Shown one piece after another: positions 1 to 9,559 of a stretch of 49,711 nt of DNA (positions are counted from its first letter, which is position 1; every line of letters starts with the position of its first letter). The position numbers and the translations under genes are program-made. Where the stretch lies: NCBI GenBank assembly GCA_013152545.1, contig JAADGF010000064.1, positions 1-49,711 on the forward strand, in the 5' to 3' direction. The notes under the pieces were generated by a model, which had not been told where the DNA came from, ran no database searches, and was given only the letters and a program-made list of their open reading frames with translations. This DNA is from Gammaproteobacteria bacterium (GTDB lineage: Bacteria > Pseudomonadota > Gammaproteobacteria > SZUA-152).

Positions 1-39
1 CGCTGGACATTGAACTCAAAACAGCTTCTACTACGTTTT

Positions 40-104
40 CCATGGGCAGGCTTTTCTGTGAGATACGATTTCGACAACCGCATTTTCTCAGGTTCTGCCC
101 ATGG
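40..104. repeat. 10-bp inverted repeat at the window edge
   Basis: Positions 40-49 (CCATGGGCAG) are matched by the reverse complement at 95-104 (CTGCCCATGG), perfect over 10 bp, with about 45 bp between. It lies just outside the decayed IS3-type element and may be an end of another small element. I see no coding frame with a start here. What it belongs to is unknown because the window begins at position 1. Confidence 0.5.
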
Positions 105-165
105 TTTATATCAAAATGGAATTATAAAACTGTCCGAACTGTTGGTTTAATGGAACTAAAATAAA

Positions 166-218
166 GAGGCGACAGTTGTTCTGACATAGGGGGTAGTTGT
201 CAACATATCTGTCGCCTC
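166..218. repeat. Inverted repeat just downstream of the IS3-type transposase remnant
   Basis: GAGGCGACAG at 166-175 and its perfect reverse complement CTGTCGCCTC at 209-218 bracket a 33-bp interval. They lie directly beyond the 3' end of the minus-strand transposase remnant. It could be a terminal structure of the element or a transcription-blocking hairpin. The matching opposite terminus near 1260 is not obvious, so I do not define the insertion-sequence ends from it. Confidence 0.45.
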
Positions 219-229
219 AAATAGTATAT

Positions 230-1262
230 TTATGCGGCTAGTTCCCTTGGGTCCTTTTGACCACCTTCATTTAACTTACTTGGGTTGAGTACGACTCTTT
301 CCTGCCACTGCCAATTCCTAGTTTGTCCTGTCCAACGTTCAGGATGCTATTCTTTAGCTTTTTCATAAGTTCGAGACCGAGTCGCCAATATTGCTTTATC
401 TAGCCCAGCATGACGCTGTGCCGGTGTCACGTATTGAATACCACTGTGACGATGCTGATGGTTGTACCATTGGGCAAATTCACTCATCCACTGCCTGGCA
501 CTCTGGAGATCGTCAAAGGCTTTGTTGGGATAGTAAGGGCAATAATTTTAAAGTCTTAAACAAGGATTCCGAGTAAGGATTATCGTTGCTAACTGAAGGT
601 CGACTATAAGAGGGGGTAATACCTAATTTTTGAAAAGTTGCCAGTAGGGTTGCACCTTTCATGGGACTACCATTATCAGAATGTATATCAACTTGATGCT
701 TATCGTAGCCTTCACGTTTTGAAATATCCACGACGATGTCTGCTGCCAATCGGCTGTCCTCACGATCATATATCTGCCATCCAACAATCTTGCGGCTAAA
801 CAAATCCATGAACAAATACAGGTAAAAAAACTGACCCGCAACACCTGTTTTCAAATAGGTGATATCCCAACTCAGAAGTTGTCCAGGTTGTGTAGCCTGT
901 AACTCATCAGGCTCACTACGCGCTGTTCCGGGCTTGGATTTTGGCGATGTGCCAGCTGACCTGCCGCCTTCATAACTCGATAAAACGTACGCTCTGAGCC
1001 AATATATTGGCCTCTTTCCGCCAGTACCGGAACAATCTGATTGGGTGTCATAGTACTAAATTCCTCTGAGTTCGCTACCTTCAGAATCTTTTTCCGCTCC
1101 TCTTCAGTGAGCTTGTTCATTGGTGTCAATACACGTGTTTCTCGACCGTCACATTGCAACTCAGCGGGGTTTTTTCAGCGCTGTAATGTCTTGGGACTCA
1201 TGCCTATAATCCCACACGCCTTGTGCTGGCGAGCACCCGATTTAATGGCTGTATCATTTTTA
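230..1262 (-). pseudogene. Decayed IS3-family transposase (OrfB-like: helix-turn-helix plus DDE integrase core)
   Basis: Reading the minus strand from about 1262 to the TAA at 230-232 gives the usual order of an IS3-type transposase. First comes a helix-turn-helix part (GARQHKACGIIG, SPKTLQR), then a linker ending in FYRVMKAAGQLAHR. The integrase core follows, with SWDITYL, DLFSRKIVGWQ, DIHSDNGSPM and NDNPYSESLFKTLK, and finally the tail YNHQHRHSGIQYVTP and HPERWTGQTRNW. The frame is broken at least four times. A TGA replaces the expected Trp of the LQRW motif near 1177, and one frameshift lies near 945. A second frameshift lies near 555, after FKTLK, and a TAG precedes HPERW near 350. It cannot make a full transposase. 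It follows the IS4-type fragment in the same orientation. Confidence 0.85.
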
Positions 1263-1519
1263 CGTGCTTGAGTGATGGCTGATTTTGTGACGACCTGAGA
1301 GGGTGGATGACCGGGATTCATCACGGCAAAGAAGTTATCCAATTCCTGTTGATATGAGCCTTTCGTTAAATTCAGAAAATAAGTAACGAGTGTGGCGAAG
1401 GGAAGCGTGCGGGTTCGAGTGAAGCTGTTTTCTGTCAGGCGGTATTTTCGTTTGAATGCATCGCTGAAGATGGCTTCATTAATCAGAGAATAAGTCTTTT
1501 CTAATATAGAAGAATTTGC
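1262..1519 (-). pseudogene. N-terminal fragment of an IS4-family transposase
   Basis: The minus strand has an open frame without a good start codon. It includes LINEAIFSDAFKRKY, LPFATLVTYFLNLTKG, YQQELDNFFAVM and SQVVTKSAITQARK, in the order seen at the N terminus of IS4-type DDE transposases. Near 1260 the similarity stops abruptly and the frame continues into the IS3-type transposase remnant. This suggests that one element inserted into or recombined with the other. No DDE catalytic core of the IS4 type remains in the window. A stop codon lies at 1520-1522, so the authentic start is also lost or altered. Confidence 0.75.
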
Positions 1520-1844
1520 TCACTTTTATCATCCTTTTTCGTTTAAAATCAGGATAAACTATAACATATTCAATAGCCTATTGCTTAACTTAATGACATT
1601 GGGGTCGTACTCTATATTTCGTCCAACTTATGATTTTTAGAATTATCTTCCACATTGTTTGTTGGCTGCATAATAATAATTAGTGGACGGCTCATTTTTC
1701 TCTACTAATAGCGCCTATCAAACCCCAATCCGCTAAATAAATTATCCACAATGCCGATTATAAGGAGGTATCGACGAAGTCGGTATTGAAAGGTTGTGGT
1801 TGTTATTTAGTCGAATTTTTTAGCGTTAGGGATGGAAATCAGTC
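1520..1844. other. Intergenic region upstream of the Ig-like lipoprotein gene
   Basis: This AT-rich gap of about 325 bp has no supported gene. An imperfect hairpin lies at about 1749-1789 (CAATGCCGA paired with TCGGTATTG), and an AAGGAGG-like run (about 1762) is too far from the next start to serve as its ribosome site. The next gene begins at 1845 after a modest purine-rich stretch (TAGGGATGGAAA). No promoter could be assigned with confidence. Confidence 0.4.
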
Positions 1845-3905
1845 ATGGGCATATTTTCAGGGCAGGTCACGAAATTTTCTTGGATACACTGGACGGCAAT
1901 ATTGTTGATGGTTGGTACGCTAATTGGGTGCGGCGATGATGCCTTTACTGGTAACGGTACAACGACTAGCGGTGGTACGACGACCGACGGTGGTACAACG
2001 ATTACGGATAGTGGCATTCAAATTGGGAATGGTTCGGGAGCGTCCTTTCAGTTAGGCACTTTAAGCATTGCGGATAATACCTTGTCATCAGGAGAAAGTA
2101 CGACTGTTGCCGTATCTCTGGTTGATAGTGACCAAGCCTTGTACAGTACCTCAACAAGCATCAGCTTTACTTCCACTTGTGTGTCTACAGGCGCAGCATC
2201 CATGACTTCTCCCGTGGCGACCAGTGGTGGTATTGCCTCTACTGTGTATGTCGCGGGTTGTTCCGGTACTGACACGATTACTGCTACAGCAGTGGTTGAC
2301 GGTACGACGCTAACTGCTACCGGCACTGTGACGGTGACACAAACCACCAGTGGTGTACAAATGGGAAATGGTTCAGGCGCCAGTTTTGTTTTAGGTGCGT
2401 TGGGTGTTAGTACGGTGTCATTATCGGCGGGTGGCAGTACCAATGTAACGGCGACACTGGTGGATAATGCTCAAGCGCTGTTTGCCACACCGACCAGCGT
2501 AAGCTTTTCATCACCTTGTGTCGCGAGTGGGGTCGCGAGTATAACCTCACCGGTAACAACCTCGAACGGCGCAGCGCAGTCCACTTATGTCGCGACGGGT
2601 TGTACTGGGGATGATCTTATTACGGCAACGGCCACTGTCGATGGGGCTGTGTTAGCTGCAACCGCGACCATTACGGTACAACCAGCGTCGGTGGGGTCCA
2701 TTCAATTTATATCTGCCACGCCTGAAGTGATTGCTTTGGCCGGTACTGGCGGGGGTGGTTTGCAAGAAACATCCATCTTAATCTTTAAGGTGGTTGATGA
2801 TGTTGGTGACCCCGTGTCGAATCAAATTGTTAGTTTTGCGTTAGATACTAATGTCGGTGGTATCACTATCTCACCTATATCGGGTGTTACAAATACGGAT
2901 GGTACGGTGCAAACCATTGTCCAGTCAGGCAATGTTCATACTCCGGTGAAAGTGACAGCAGCTACTACCGATATTAACTCAAGTATTGATTTTTCAACGC
3001 AATCGGATGCCCTGGTGATTTCCACTGGTATTGCTGATAATGATAGTTTTTCGCTTTCTGTTGAACAGTTTTTACCTGAGGCCGCTGGCTTCGATGGCGT
3101 AACTGTCGAGGTTACCATCAGGGCGGCAGATCATTTTAATAACCCGGTGCCGGACGGTACGGCCATATCCTTTACAACCGAAGGCGGTTCCATTGATGGT
3201 GCTTGTTTAACAACGGATGGTGCGTGTAGTGTGACTTGGACGAGTCAGGATCCACGACCTGATCTCGGTCGGGTTACTATTTTAGCGACGACTATCGGTA
3301 GTGAAAGTTTTACCGACCTGAACAGTAACGGTGTCTATGATGATGGGGATAGCCGTGGTATAGATTTAGCGGAAGCTTATCGTGATGATAATGAAAGTAA
3401 CTCCTACGATTCAGCAACAGAAGAATTTTTGGATTTCAATTTAAGCGGTGATTATACCGCTGCAGACGGTAGATATACCGGTGTACTGTGTCAGCACTCT
3501 ACGGATTGTAGCACCGCGACCTCACTTCATGTGCATGAACAAGCTGTTATCATTATGGCGGATTCAGGTTTTGCCATTACCTTCAACAAAGCGACATTAG
3601 ATGCAAGTGCCGGTTTTGATACCATTACGATGTCCATCATCGGAACTAATTTGGGTACTTACCCTCCTGCTGGCACAACGATTGTTGTTAGCACTACCAA
3701 TGGGGGAATTGATGGCGAATCCAGTTTTACAGTGGCTGATATTGTTCCAGGATTTGATTCTGTGACAAACACAAACAATCCATTGGTAATAACCGTTACT
3801 GTTAAATCAGATGGCACTCCCAGTAGCGACGGTAGCTTGTTTGTAAAAGTGACAACCCCTAAGGGTATTGTATCGAATTCTATATTAATACCAGTAACCG
3901 ATTAA
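1845..3905 (+). CDS. Ig-like repeat outer-membrane/surface lipoprotein
   Basis: This is a 686-residue protein with a type II signal peptide: a hydrophobic stretch ending in the lipobox LIGC, with the acylated Cys at residue 29. Two tandem repeats of about 105 residues (roughly 65-165 and 166-275) begin with IQIGNGSGASF and VQMGNGSGASF and carry paired Cys residues. Bacterial Ig-like/invasin-type domains follow, marked by SIQFISATPEVIAL, DDVGDPVSNQIVSFAL and NNPVPDGTAISFTTEGG. An Asp/Asn-rich insert (DLNSNGVYDDGD) looks like a calcium-loop motif. Proteins of this type are usually surface-exposed or periplasmic-facing lipoproteins; the ligand is unknown. It precedes priA on the same strand, but a strong hairpin at 3951-3983 separates the two, so co-transcription is doubtful. 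The lipoprotein assignment is firm; the function is not. Confidence 0.8.
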   Translation: MGIFSGQVTKFSWIHWTAILLMVGTLIGCGDDAFTGNGTTTSGGTTTDGGTTITDSGIQIGNGSGASFQLGTLSIADNTLSSGESTTVAVSLVDSDQALYSTSTSISFTSTCVSTGAASMTSPVATSGGIASTVYVAGCSGTDTITATAVVDGTTLTATGTVTVTQTTSGVQMGNGSGASFVLGALGVSTVSLSAGGSTNVTATLVDNAQALFATPTSVSFSSPCVASGVASITSPVTTSNGAAQSTYVATGCTGDDLITATATVDGAVLAATATITVQPASVGSIQFISATPEVIALAGTGGGGLQETSILIFKVVDDVGDPVSNQIVSFALDTNVGGITISPISGVTNTDGTVQTIVQSGNVHTPVKVTAATTDINSSIDFSTQSDALVISTGIADNDSFSLSVEQFLPEAAGFDGVTVEVTIRAADHFNNPVPDGTAISFTTEGGSIDGACLTTDGACSVTWTSQDPRPDLGRVTILATTIGSESFTDLNSNGVYDDGDSRGIDLAEAYRDDNESNSYDSATEEFLDFNLSGDYTAADGRYTGVLCQHSTDCSTATSLHVHEQAVIIMADSGFAITFNKATLDASAGFDTITMSIIGTNLGTYPPAGTTIVVSTTNGGIDGESSFTVADIVPGFDSVTNTNNPLVITVTVKSDGTPSSDGSLFVKVTTPKGIVSNSILIPVTD

Positions 3906-3950
3906 ATGATGCAGTGTTAGCGAGTTCTACCCATTTTAGCCATTGAATGA

Positions 3951-3983
3951 TAAAGTTTGCCGCATGTCCAGCGGCAAACTTTA
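3951..3983 (+). terminator. 13-bp perfect hairpin between the lipoprotein gene and priA
   Basis: TAAAGTTTGCCGC (3951-3963) pairs perfectly with GCGGCAAACTTTA (3971-3983) around a 7-nt loop. It begins 46 bp after the lipoprotein stop codon, where a terminator is expected. There is no long T tract after it, so it may be a weak terminator or a 3'-end-stabilising structure. The loop holds the ATG that is the best start codon of priA. Confidence 0.65.
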
Positions 3984-6198
3984 TTCCGGTCCCATACTTC
4001 GCGTTGCCGTTGACGTACCCATGCGTCAATTATTCGATTTTTTGCCCGAGCATCACAGGGAAGCCCAACCGTTTAAAATCGGGACCCGTTTATGGGTGCC
4101 TTTTGGCCAACGTAAGCAAGTGGCTGTACTTATTGAAGCTGCGGTTGGTAGTGATGTACCGTATAAAAAATTGAAAACTGTTTTAAAACAGTTGGATCAA
4201 GAGCCATTACTGAGTCCGGACATTCTGCGGTTACTGGGGTGGGCCAGTGAATATTACCACCACCCCATTGGCGACGTTGTCATTAATGCTTTCCCTACTT
4301 TGTTGCGTGCCAATAAGCCTTTTAAAGCAAAAGCAGAAGTCATCAATGTTTGGGCATTATCAGCAGAGGGACGGCAAGTTGATACAGAAGCATTAATACG
4401 TTCTCCCCGGCAACGGGTCTTAATGACGTTGCTATGCAGTCATGCGGCGGGTTTAACAGAGCAGCAACTCAATGAGAGCGGCCTGCAATGGCGTCCTGTG
4501 ATGAAGCGCTTATTGCAAAAAGCTTGGGTGGTTGGCTTTACAAAGCCGGTTTCTGCGTCGGACGGTAACAAAACTGACCCTTCGGATGCTGTTCAATTAA
4601 ACCAAGCGCAATCGAATGCGATTAATACCGTCCAACAATCCTTTGGTACATATAATACCTTTCTGTTAGATGGGATTACCGGTAGTGGCAAAACGGAGGT
4701 GTATTTAAAGCTCATTGAAGTGGCACTTGCGCAGGGTAGGCAGGCGCTTGTATTAGTGCCGGAAATCGGCTTGACACCGCAATTAGTGTCACGTTTCAAA
4801 ACACGTTTCAAGCAATCAATAGCCGTATTGCATTCAGGATTAACGGATAAAATGCGTGTGACGGCATGGTTAGCAGCAAAAGATGGGTGTGTCGATATTG
4901 TCATTGGTACTCGATCCGCGATTACCACACCCATGCCGCGACTGGGTATTATTATTATTGATGAGGAGCATGATTCGTCTTTTAAACAGCAAGAGGGTTT
5001 TCGATATTCTGCTCGTGACATGGCTATTGTACGGGCGAAAAATGCCAATATTCCCATTGTGTTAGGTTCGGCTACCCCGTCCTTGGAGTCGCTTTATAAC
5101 CAACAGCAGAATCGCTATCAATTACTTGAGTTGCCGGAACGCGTTGGTGCGGCAGTTGAGCCGACTATTCAGGTTATCGATGTGCGTAGTCAAACTTTAC
5201 ACGACGGGTTGTCACAGCGATTGCTGGATACAATGCGAGTGCATCTGGAGCAAGGTGCACAGGTGCTGTTGTTCATTAATCGACGTGGCTTTGCACCTAC
5301 TTTGTTATGTCATGACTGTGGTTGGGTGGCGTGTTGTCAGCGGTGTGATAGTCATATGACGTATCATCATGGCCGCCAGCGTTTGCGTTGCCATCACTGT
5401 GGCGCTGAACGTCGGGCAGAAAATGCCTGTCCTGAATGCCGTGGTTCGACATTGGTGCCCCTGGGCGCGGGCACTGAGCGTATAGAGCAAGCCATTAAAG
5501 AACGGTTTAGCGATGTGGGGGTGGTAAGAATTGATCGTGATACGACGCAGCGCAAGGGTGCGCTGGAGTCAATTTTAAACGATATACATAGCGGTAAGAG
5601 CAGAATTCTCATCGGCACACAAATGTTGTCGAAAGGCCATCACTTTCCGAATGTGACACTGGTAGGTATTTTGAACGTGGACCAGGGTCTGTTTAGCGTG
5701 GACTTTCGTGCCATGGAAAAAATGGCGCAACTGGTGGTACAAGTGGCCGGGCGCGCCGGGCGGGAAGAGAAACCCGGCCAAGTGTTGATTCAGAGTCATC
5801 ATCCTGAACATCCTCTACTGCAAACATTGATTCAAAAGGGCTATGGGCATTTCGCCCGACAGGCGTTGCAAGAGCGAAAAGCAGCGGATTTGCCGCCTTA
5901 TAGTTACGTGGCATTACTGCGTGCCGAGGCAGTGGACACGCAGTTGCCCCTGTTGTTTTTAACCGATGCCAAGCAACTGGCGGTAGCCCATCAAATAAAC
6001 GGGGTTACTTTGCTGGGGCCAATACCCGCTCCAATGGAAAAACGTGCTGGCCGCTATCGTGCTCAATTATTTATACAATCTGCCCAGCGTTCGGTTTTAC
6101 ACCAGTTATTAACACCTTGGATATTACAGCTGGAAAAACTAAAAATAGCCCGAAAGGTACGTTGGTCTATTGATGTGGACCCAGTGGATATTTATTAA
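3964..6198 (+). CDS. priA: Primosomal protein N' (replication restart helicase PriA)
   Basis: PriA is the 3'-to-5' superfamily 2 helicase that recognises stalled forks and starts primosome reassembly. From ATG 3964 the protein is 744 residues, close to the roughly 730 of E. coli. Visible parts are the 3'-binding-domain start (ILRVAVDVPMRQLFDFLP), Walker A ITGSGKT (about residue 238), the DEEHDSSF box (about 332) and GSATPSLESL. Eight zinc-binding Cys lie around 449-495 (CHDC, CCQRC, CHHC, CPEC). GTQMLSKGHHFPNV and QVAGRAGREEKPGQ follow. An in-frame TTG at 3943 would add seven residues, but it lies before a hairpin that probably ends the upstream transcript. I prefer 3964, although it sits in that hairpin's loop. 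argS and the SPOR gene follow, a conserved order. Confidence 0.95.
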   Translation: MSSGKLYSGPILRVAVDVPMRQLFDFLPEHHREAQPFKIGTRLWVPFGQRKQVAVLIEAAVGSDVPYKKLKTVLKQLDQEPLLSPDILRLLGWASEYYHHPIGDVVINAFPTLLRANKPFKAKAEVINVWALSAEGRQVDTEALIRSPRQRVLMTLLCSHAAGLTEQQLNESGLQWRPVMKRLLQKAWVVGFTKPVSASDGNKTDPSDAVQLNQAQSNAINTVQQSFGTYNTFLLDGITGSGKTEVYLKLIEVALAQGRQALVLVPEIGLTPQLVSRFKTRFKQSIAVLHSGLTDKMRVTAWLAAKDGCVDIVIGTRSAITTPMPRLGIIIIDEEHDSSFKQQEGFRYSARDMAIVRAKNANIPIVLGSATPSLESLYNQQQNRYQLLELPERVGAAVEPTIQVIDVRSQTLHDGLSQRLLDTMRVHLEQGAQVLLFINRRGFAPTLLCHDCGWVACCQRCDSHMTYHHGRQRLRCHHCGAERRAENACPECRGSTLVPLGAGTERIEQAIKERFSDVGVVRIDRDTTQRKGALESILNDIHSGKSRILIGTQMLSKGHHFPNVTLVGILNVDQGLFSVDFRAMEKMAQLVVQVAGRAGREEKPGQVLIQSHHPEHPLLQTLIQKGYGHFARQALQERKAADLPPYSYVALLRAEAVDTQLPLLFLTDAKQLAVAHQINGVTLLGPIPAPMEKRAGRYRAQLFIQSAQRSVLHQLLTPWILQLEKLKIARKVRWSIDVDPVDIY

Positions 6199-6580
6199 GG
6201 GGAGGAGGGGGTAAAATCAATTTGCATTTATGGGTTTTCAATCGTCATTTCAGCAAGGCATGAGCAGGGTGAGTGGTGAGCGGCTTTTTTAGAATCAATG
6301 GGTCTCCAGAGCGGCTTATGCTTTAGTTGCGATTTTATCGAATTCATCCGTGGTGTGTCGGCAGATGCACAGTGGAATCGAAGATAACCTGATGATTGGG
6401 TAAAACGCCTGAATTCTAGTAGCGCTGTAGGCCGTACCAGTCATAGAAATGCTAAATTAGGGGAAAAATGCTAGCAATTACCCGTATAATGGATGGTTGG
6501 AAATAGTGTTATATCGCATCAAACCCTTAACATTATGTGTTGTCTTAAACTCTACCTATTTAACCTAGTGTCATGCTTAT
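6199..6580 (+). promoter_or_regulatory. priA-argS intergenic region with a possible -10 element
   Basis: This 382-bp gap has no credible gene. It contains a perfect TATAAT at 6485-6490, about 90 bp before the argS start. No convincing -35 box lies 16-18 bp upstream, and no clear Shine-Dalgarno precedes the argS ATG. It suggests that argS has its own promoter rather than relying only on priA transcription. This is an inference from one motif. Confidence 0.3.
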
Positions 6581-8344
6581 ATGAAGAATCAACTAAAAAA
6601 ATGCATTACAGAGGCGCTCAGGCAACTTGAGCAACAATCGCTAATCGCTTTGGACGTGAGTCCTGACGTGCAAATTGAACGAACCCGCGATGCCACTCAT
6701 GGTGATTATGCCTGCAACATTGCCTTGGTATTAGCGAAAACTGCGAAACGTAAACCGCGTGAGTTGGCTGAGCAAATTGTTCAGGTGATCCCCGATGATG
6801 ACATTATCAAGAACATTGAAATTGCGGGGCCGGGTTTTATTAATTTTTTCCTTTGTGCTGACGCCGCTCAATTGGTTGTTAGCACTGTGTTAAAAGAAGC
6901 AGAACAATATGGGCGGTCCGTGATAGGTAAAAATCAACGGGTGCAAATAGAATTCGTATCCGCTAATCCTACCGGTCCACTGCATGTTGGTCATGGCCGA
7001 GGCGCTGCTTATGGTGCTGCGCTGGCTAATTTACTGAGTTGGGCCGGTTTTAATGTGCACCGTGAGTATTATGTTAACGATGCTGGTCGCCAAATGAATA
7101 TTCTTGCCGTCAGCGTTTGGCTGCGTTATCTGGAGCTATGCGGGGAAGCGGTTGCATTTCCTTCAAATGGATACAAGGGTGATTATGTGTTTGATATTGC
7201 CGCGACGGTGCACCGTAATTACAGAGAAGAGTTCCGCTGTGCCCCCACGGTTATTTTTGAAGGCCTGCCAGCTGATGCTACACCGGATGGTTTAGGGGAC
7301 AAAGAAGCGCACATTGATGGTATTATCGAGCGCGCGGGGAAAATACTTGATGGCAGTTTTCAGATTATGCTTGATACTGCTTTGGAGGCAATTTTAGATG
7401 ATATTAAACAAGACCTGAAAGAATTTGGGGTTGAATACGACGAGTGGTTTTCCGAACGCTCCTTAACTGAAAGTGGACTCGTGCAGGATGGCATTACCTC
7501 TTTAAAAAAGGCAGGGCACACCTACGAAAAAGAGGGAAACTTGTGGTTTGCTTCGTCCCGGTTTGGTGATGAAAAAGACCGGGTTATTGTACGTGAAAAT
7601 GGTACACCAACGTATTTTGCATCTGATATTGCCTATCATCTCAACAAAATTCGTCGTGGTTATGATCAGATTATTGACGTTTTGGGTGCCGATCATCATG
7701 GTTATATGGCTCGGGTTAAAGCATCGCTAGCCGCGCTCAGTTTCAATCCTGATACGTTGGAAATTTTATTAGTGCAGTTTGCTATTTTGTACCGAGGTAA
7801 TGAGCGAGTACAAATGTCCACTCGCTCCGGCGAATTTGTCACGCTGAGGGAGTTAAGGACGGATGTGGGTAATGATGCTGCACGATTTTTTTATGTGTTG
7901 CGTAAGTGTGAGCAGCATATGGATTTTGATCTGGAGCTGGCGAAATCGCAAAGTAATGATAACCCTGTTTATTATATACAATATGCTCATGCGCGGATAT
8001 GCAGTGTGTTTCGTCAACTGGACGAAAAAATTATTGATTATAACCAAAAGCAGGGGCTGGGTAATCGCCGTTTATTAACAGAACCTCATGAGCAAGTGTT
8101 AATGAGCAGTTTGTCAAAATTTCCTGAAGTCGTCGAATCGGCAGCACGTAACCATGAACCGCACCAAATCGCCCATTATTTGCGGGAACTGGCTAATCAT
8201 TTTCATACTTATTATAATGCGCATCAGTTTATCACGGATCAGGAGGCATTACGGGATGCACGGTTATCGTTGATATTAGCCACCAAACAGGTGATTGCCA
8301 ATGGTTTGACAATACTCGGTGTATCGGCACCAGAATCGATGTAG
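6581..8344 (+). CDS. argS: Arginyl-tRNA synthetase
   Basis: This class I synthetase charges tRNA-Arg with arginine in the cytoplasm. The 587-residue length is standard. The N-terminal additional domain (about 1-110) leads into the HIGH-type motif [16 protein letters not shown] (about 130). The second signature region reads [16 protein letters not shown] (about 410), the divergent KMSKS counterpart common in proteobacterial ArgRS. It is followed by [11 protein letters not shown]. The C-terminal DALR anticodon-binding domain covers about 470-587. The start ATG at 6581 lacks a strong ribosome site. The next gene starts 13 bp after the stop, so the two are likely co-transcribed. Confidence 0.96.
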   Translation: MKNQLKKCITEALRQLEQQSLIALDVSPDVQIERTRDATHGDYACNIALVLAKTAKRKPRELAEQIVQVIPDDDIIKNIEIAGPGFINFFLCADAAQLVVSTVLKEAEQYGRSVIGKNQRVQIEFVSANPTGPLHVGHGRGAAYGAALANLLSWAGFNVHREYYVNDAGRQMNILAVSVWLRYLELCGEAVAFPSNGYKGDYVFDIAATVHRNYREEFRCAPTVIFEGLPADATPDGLGDKEAHIDGIIERAGKILDGSFQIMLDTALEAILDDIKQDLKEFGVEYDEWFSERSLTESGLVQDGITSLKKAGHTYEKEGNLWFASSRFGDEKDRVIVRENGTPTYFASDIAYHLNKIRRGYDQIIDVLGADHHGYMARVKASLAALSFNPDTLEILLVQFAILYRGNERVQMSTRSGEFVTLRELRTDVGNDAARFFYVLRKCEQHMDFDLELAKSQSNDNPVYYIQYAHARICSVFRQLDEKIIDYNQKQGLGNRRLLTEPHEQVLMSSLSKFPEVVESAARNHEPHQIAHYLRELANHFHTYYNAHQFITDQEALRDARLSLILATKQVIANGLTILGVSAPESM

Positions 8345-8357
8345 GAAATTACAAATA

Positions 8358-9038
8358 GTGCCTCGTGACTATAAACATGCAGAAGTATTCAGTTCCAGCA
8401 CCAAGCCACTGCCAGCATGGATTTGGCTGTTCGCACTGGCAGCTATTAGCGGCTTCGTAGGTCTAATTTATTATCTTGAGCAATATGACCAGGAAAAAAC
8501 CGATGTCCAGCATAGCGACGTAAGTGAAATCACAAAGCCAAAAAGCTCAAGCGGTAATCAATCGATTATACCTGAAACCCAGGATGATATTGGCTTAGAA
8601 AAACGTGCCGAGCAGGACGTTGATGATAAATCACGATTCGATTTTTATAGATTATTGCCTCAGTTGCGGGTTGATGTGCCAGAAAATAAGGTGATTCCAA
8701 GGCGTGTTCCACCAACGTTACCTGGTGATGACAGCAAGGAAAAACCGGAGAATAATTCGCTTGAAACACCGGGAGAATTACCAGAACAAACGCCAGGGCT
8801 GTTTCAGTATATATTGCAGGCCGGTTCGTTTAAAGACCATCGTGAAGCAGACCGCCTTAAAGCCAGCTTGGCGCTGCTTGGAATTATCGCCAAGATTGAA
8901 TCCGTGGTGCTGAATCGCTCGGAAACCTGGCACCGCGTGCGGATTGGTCCTATCAGCAACGAACGCGAAATGAATAAAATTCGTAACCGCCTGCGTGGAC
9001 AACATATTGAACCTGTGATGCTGAAAGTGAAGACTTAA
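8358..9038 (+). CDS. SPOR-domain cell-division protein (FtsN-like)
   Basis: This is a 226-residue membrane-anchored protein. I chose GTG 8358 because AGGA lies 11 bp upstream and the product then begins as relatives do (VPRDYKHAEVF). An upstream ATG at 8319 would lie inside argS. A short cytoplasmic tail is followed by one membrane helix (about residues 21-40, WIWLFALAAISGFVGLIYYL) and a charged, Pro-rich linker. A SPOR domain closes the protein (about 148-224, starting FQYILQAGSFKDHREADRLK). SPOR domains bind denuded septal peptidoglycan. Proteins in this position after argS are FtsN-like and are normally followed by hslVU, which is missing here. The fold is firm; equivalence to FtsN is likely but not proven. 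Confidence 0.85.
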   Translation: MPRDYKHAEVFSSSTKPLPAWIWLFALAAISGFVGLIYYLEQYDQEKTDVQHSDVSEITKPKSSSGNQSIIPETQDDIGLEKRAEQDVDDKSRFDFYRLLPQLRVDVPENKVIPRRVPPTLPGDDSKEKPENNSLETPGELPEQTPGLFQYILQAGSFKDHREADRLKASLALLGIIAKIESVVLNRSETWHRVRIGPISNEREMNKIRNRLRGQHIEPVMLKVKT

Positions 9039-9290
9039 ACAGGTTTATAATAACGCATTGTCTTGGTTTCAGTTGACATTGAGCCGAGCTAGCTTCCGAG
9101 CCTTTGCAAGGCACTTAATATTTCTGACTCCTCAGTGGAATGAGTGGCTAAAAGATACAACGCCATTAGTATTCATCGCCTCAGAACGGTCTTTTCGATG
9201 TCGCATGCCGGTATCTACATTGAACAGCGCACGACATTGCAGTATTGCTGCTTACCTCAACATGAGTTTTTTAACTGAAGGGCTAGGTTT

Positions 9291-9464
9291 AATCCTAAAT
9301 TAATCAGTTGAATCGTCGCGAGAGCGACTAGGGTGCTGAAGGTAAAAGACTTTTTTGGATTTTTTGGACGACAGCGTATCACGGTGAGTTCAGAAAACCC
9401 AAAAAAGTCTTTTAGATTCTGTGCCATAGGCGTTCACAGTAGATTCAACTGATTAATTTAGGTT
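9291..9464. repeat. Family A miniature inverted-repeat element, copy 1
   Basis: The left end is AATCCTAAATTAATCAGTTG at 9291 onward. The right end at 9442-9464 is its reverse complement with one mismatch, over about 23 bp. Inside is a second, perfect 15-bp inverted repeat (AAAAGACTTTTTTGG at 9344-9358, CCAAAAAAGTCTTTT at 9399-9413), so the 174-bp unit can fold as a nested hairpin. It has no reading frame of its own. Its ends recur at 19256-19398 and 23494-23622, but its inner sequence differs from those copies. It occupies the place where hslV would be expected after the SPOR gene. Confidence 0.75.
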
Positions 9465-9479
9465 AATGCTACAAAATAA

Positions 9480-9510
9480 AAAGCCGAAGTGATATATCCA
9501 CTTCGGCTTC
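9480..9510 (-). terminator. Intrinsic terminator of the minus-strand lipoprotein operon
   Basis: AAGCCGAAGTG and CACTTCGGCTT form an 11-bp stem around a short loop. On the minus strand the stem is followed by TTTTTATTTT, a classical intrinsic terminator. It lies about 50 bp after the stop codon at 9560. Confidence 0.85.
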
Positions 9511-9559
9511 AATTGAGTGTCGGCAAATTGCAATAATTTACCGACGGTTTGGCGTTTTC

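Noticed and set aside
8319-8357. Upstream ATG extending the SPOR protein by 13 residues
   Set aside because: It lies inside argS, and the GTG at 8358 has a ribosome site and gives the family-like N terminus.
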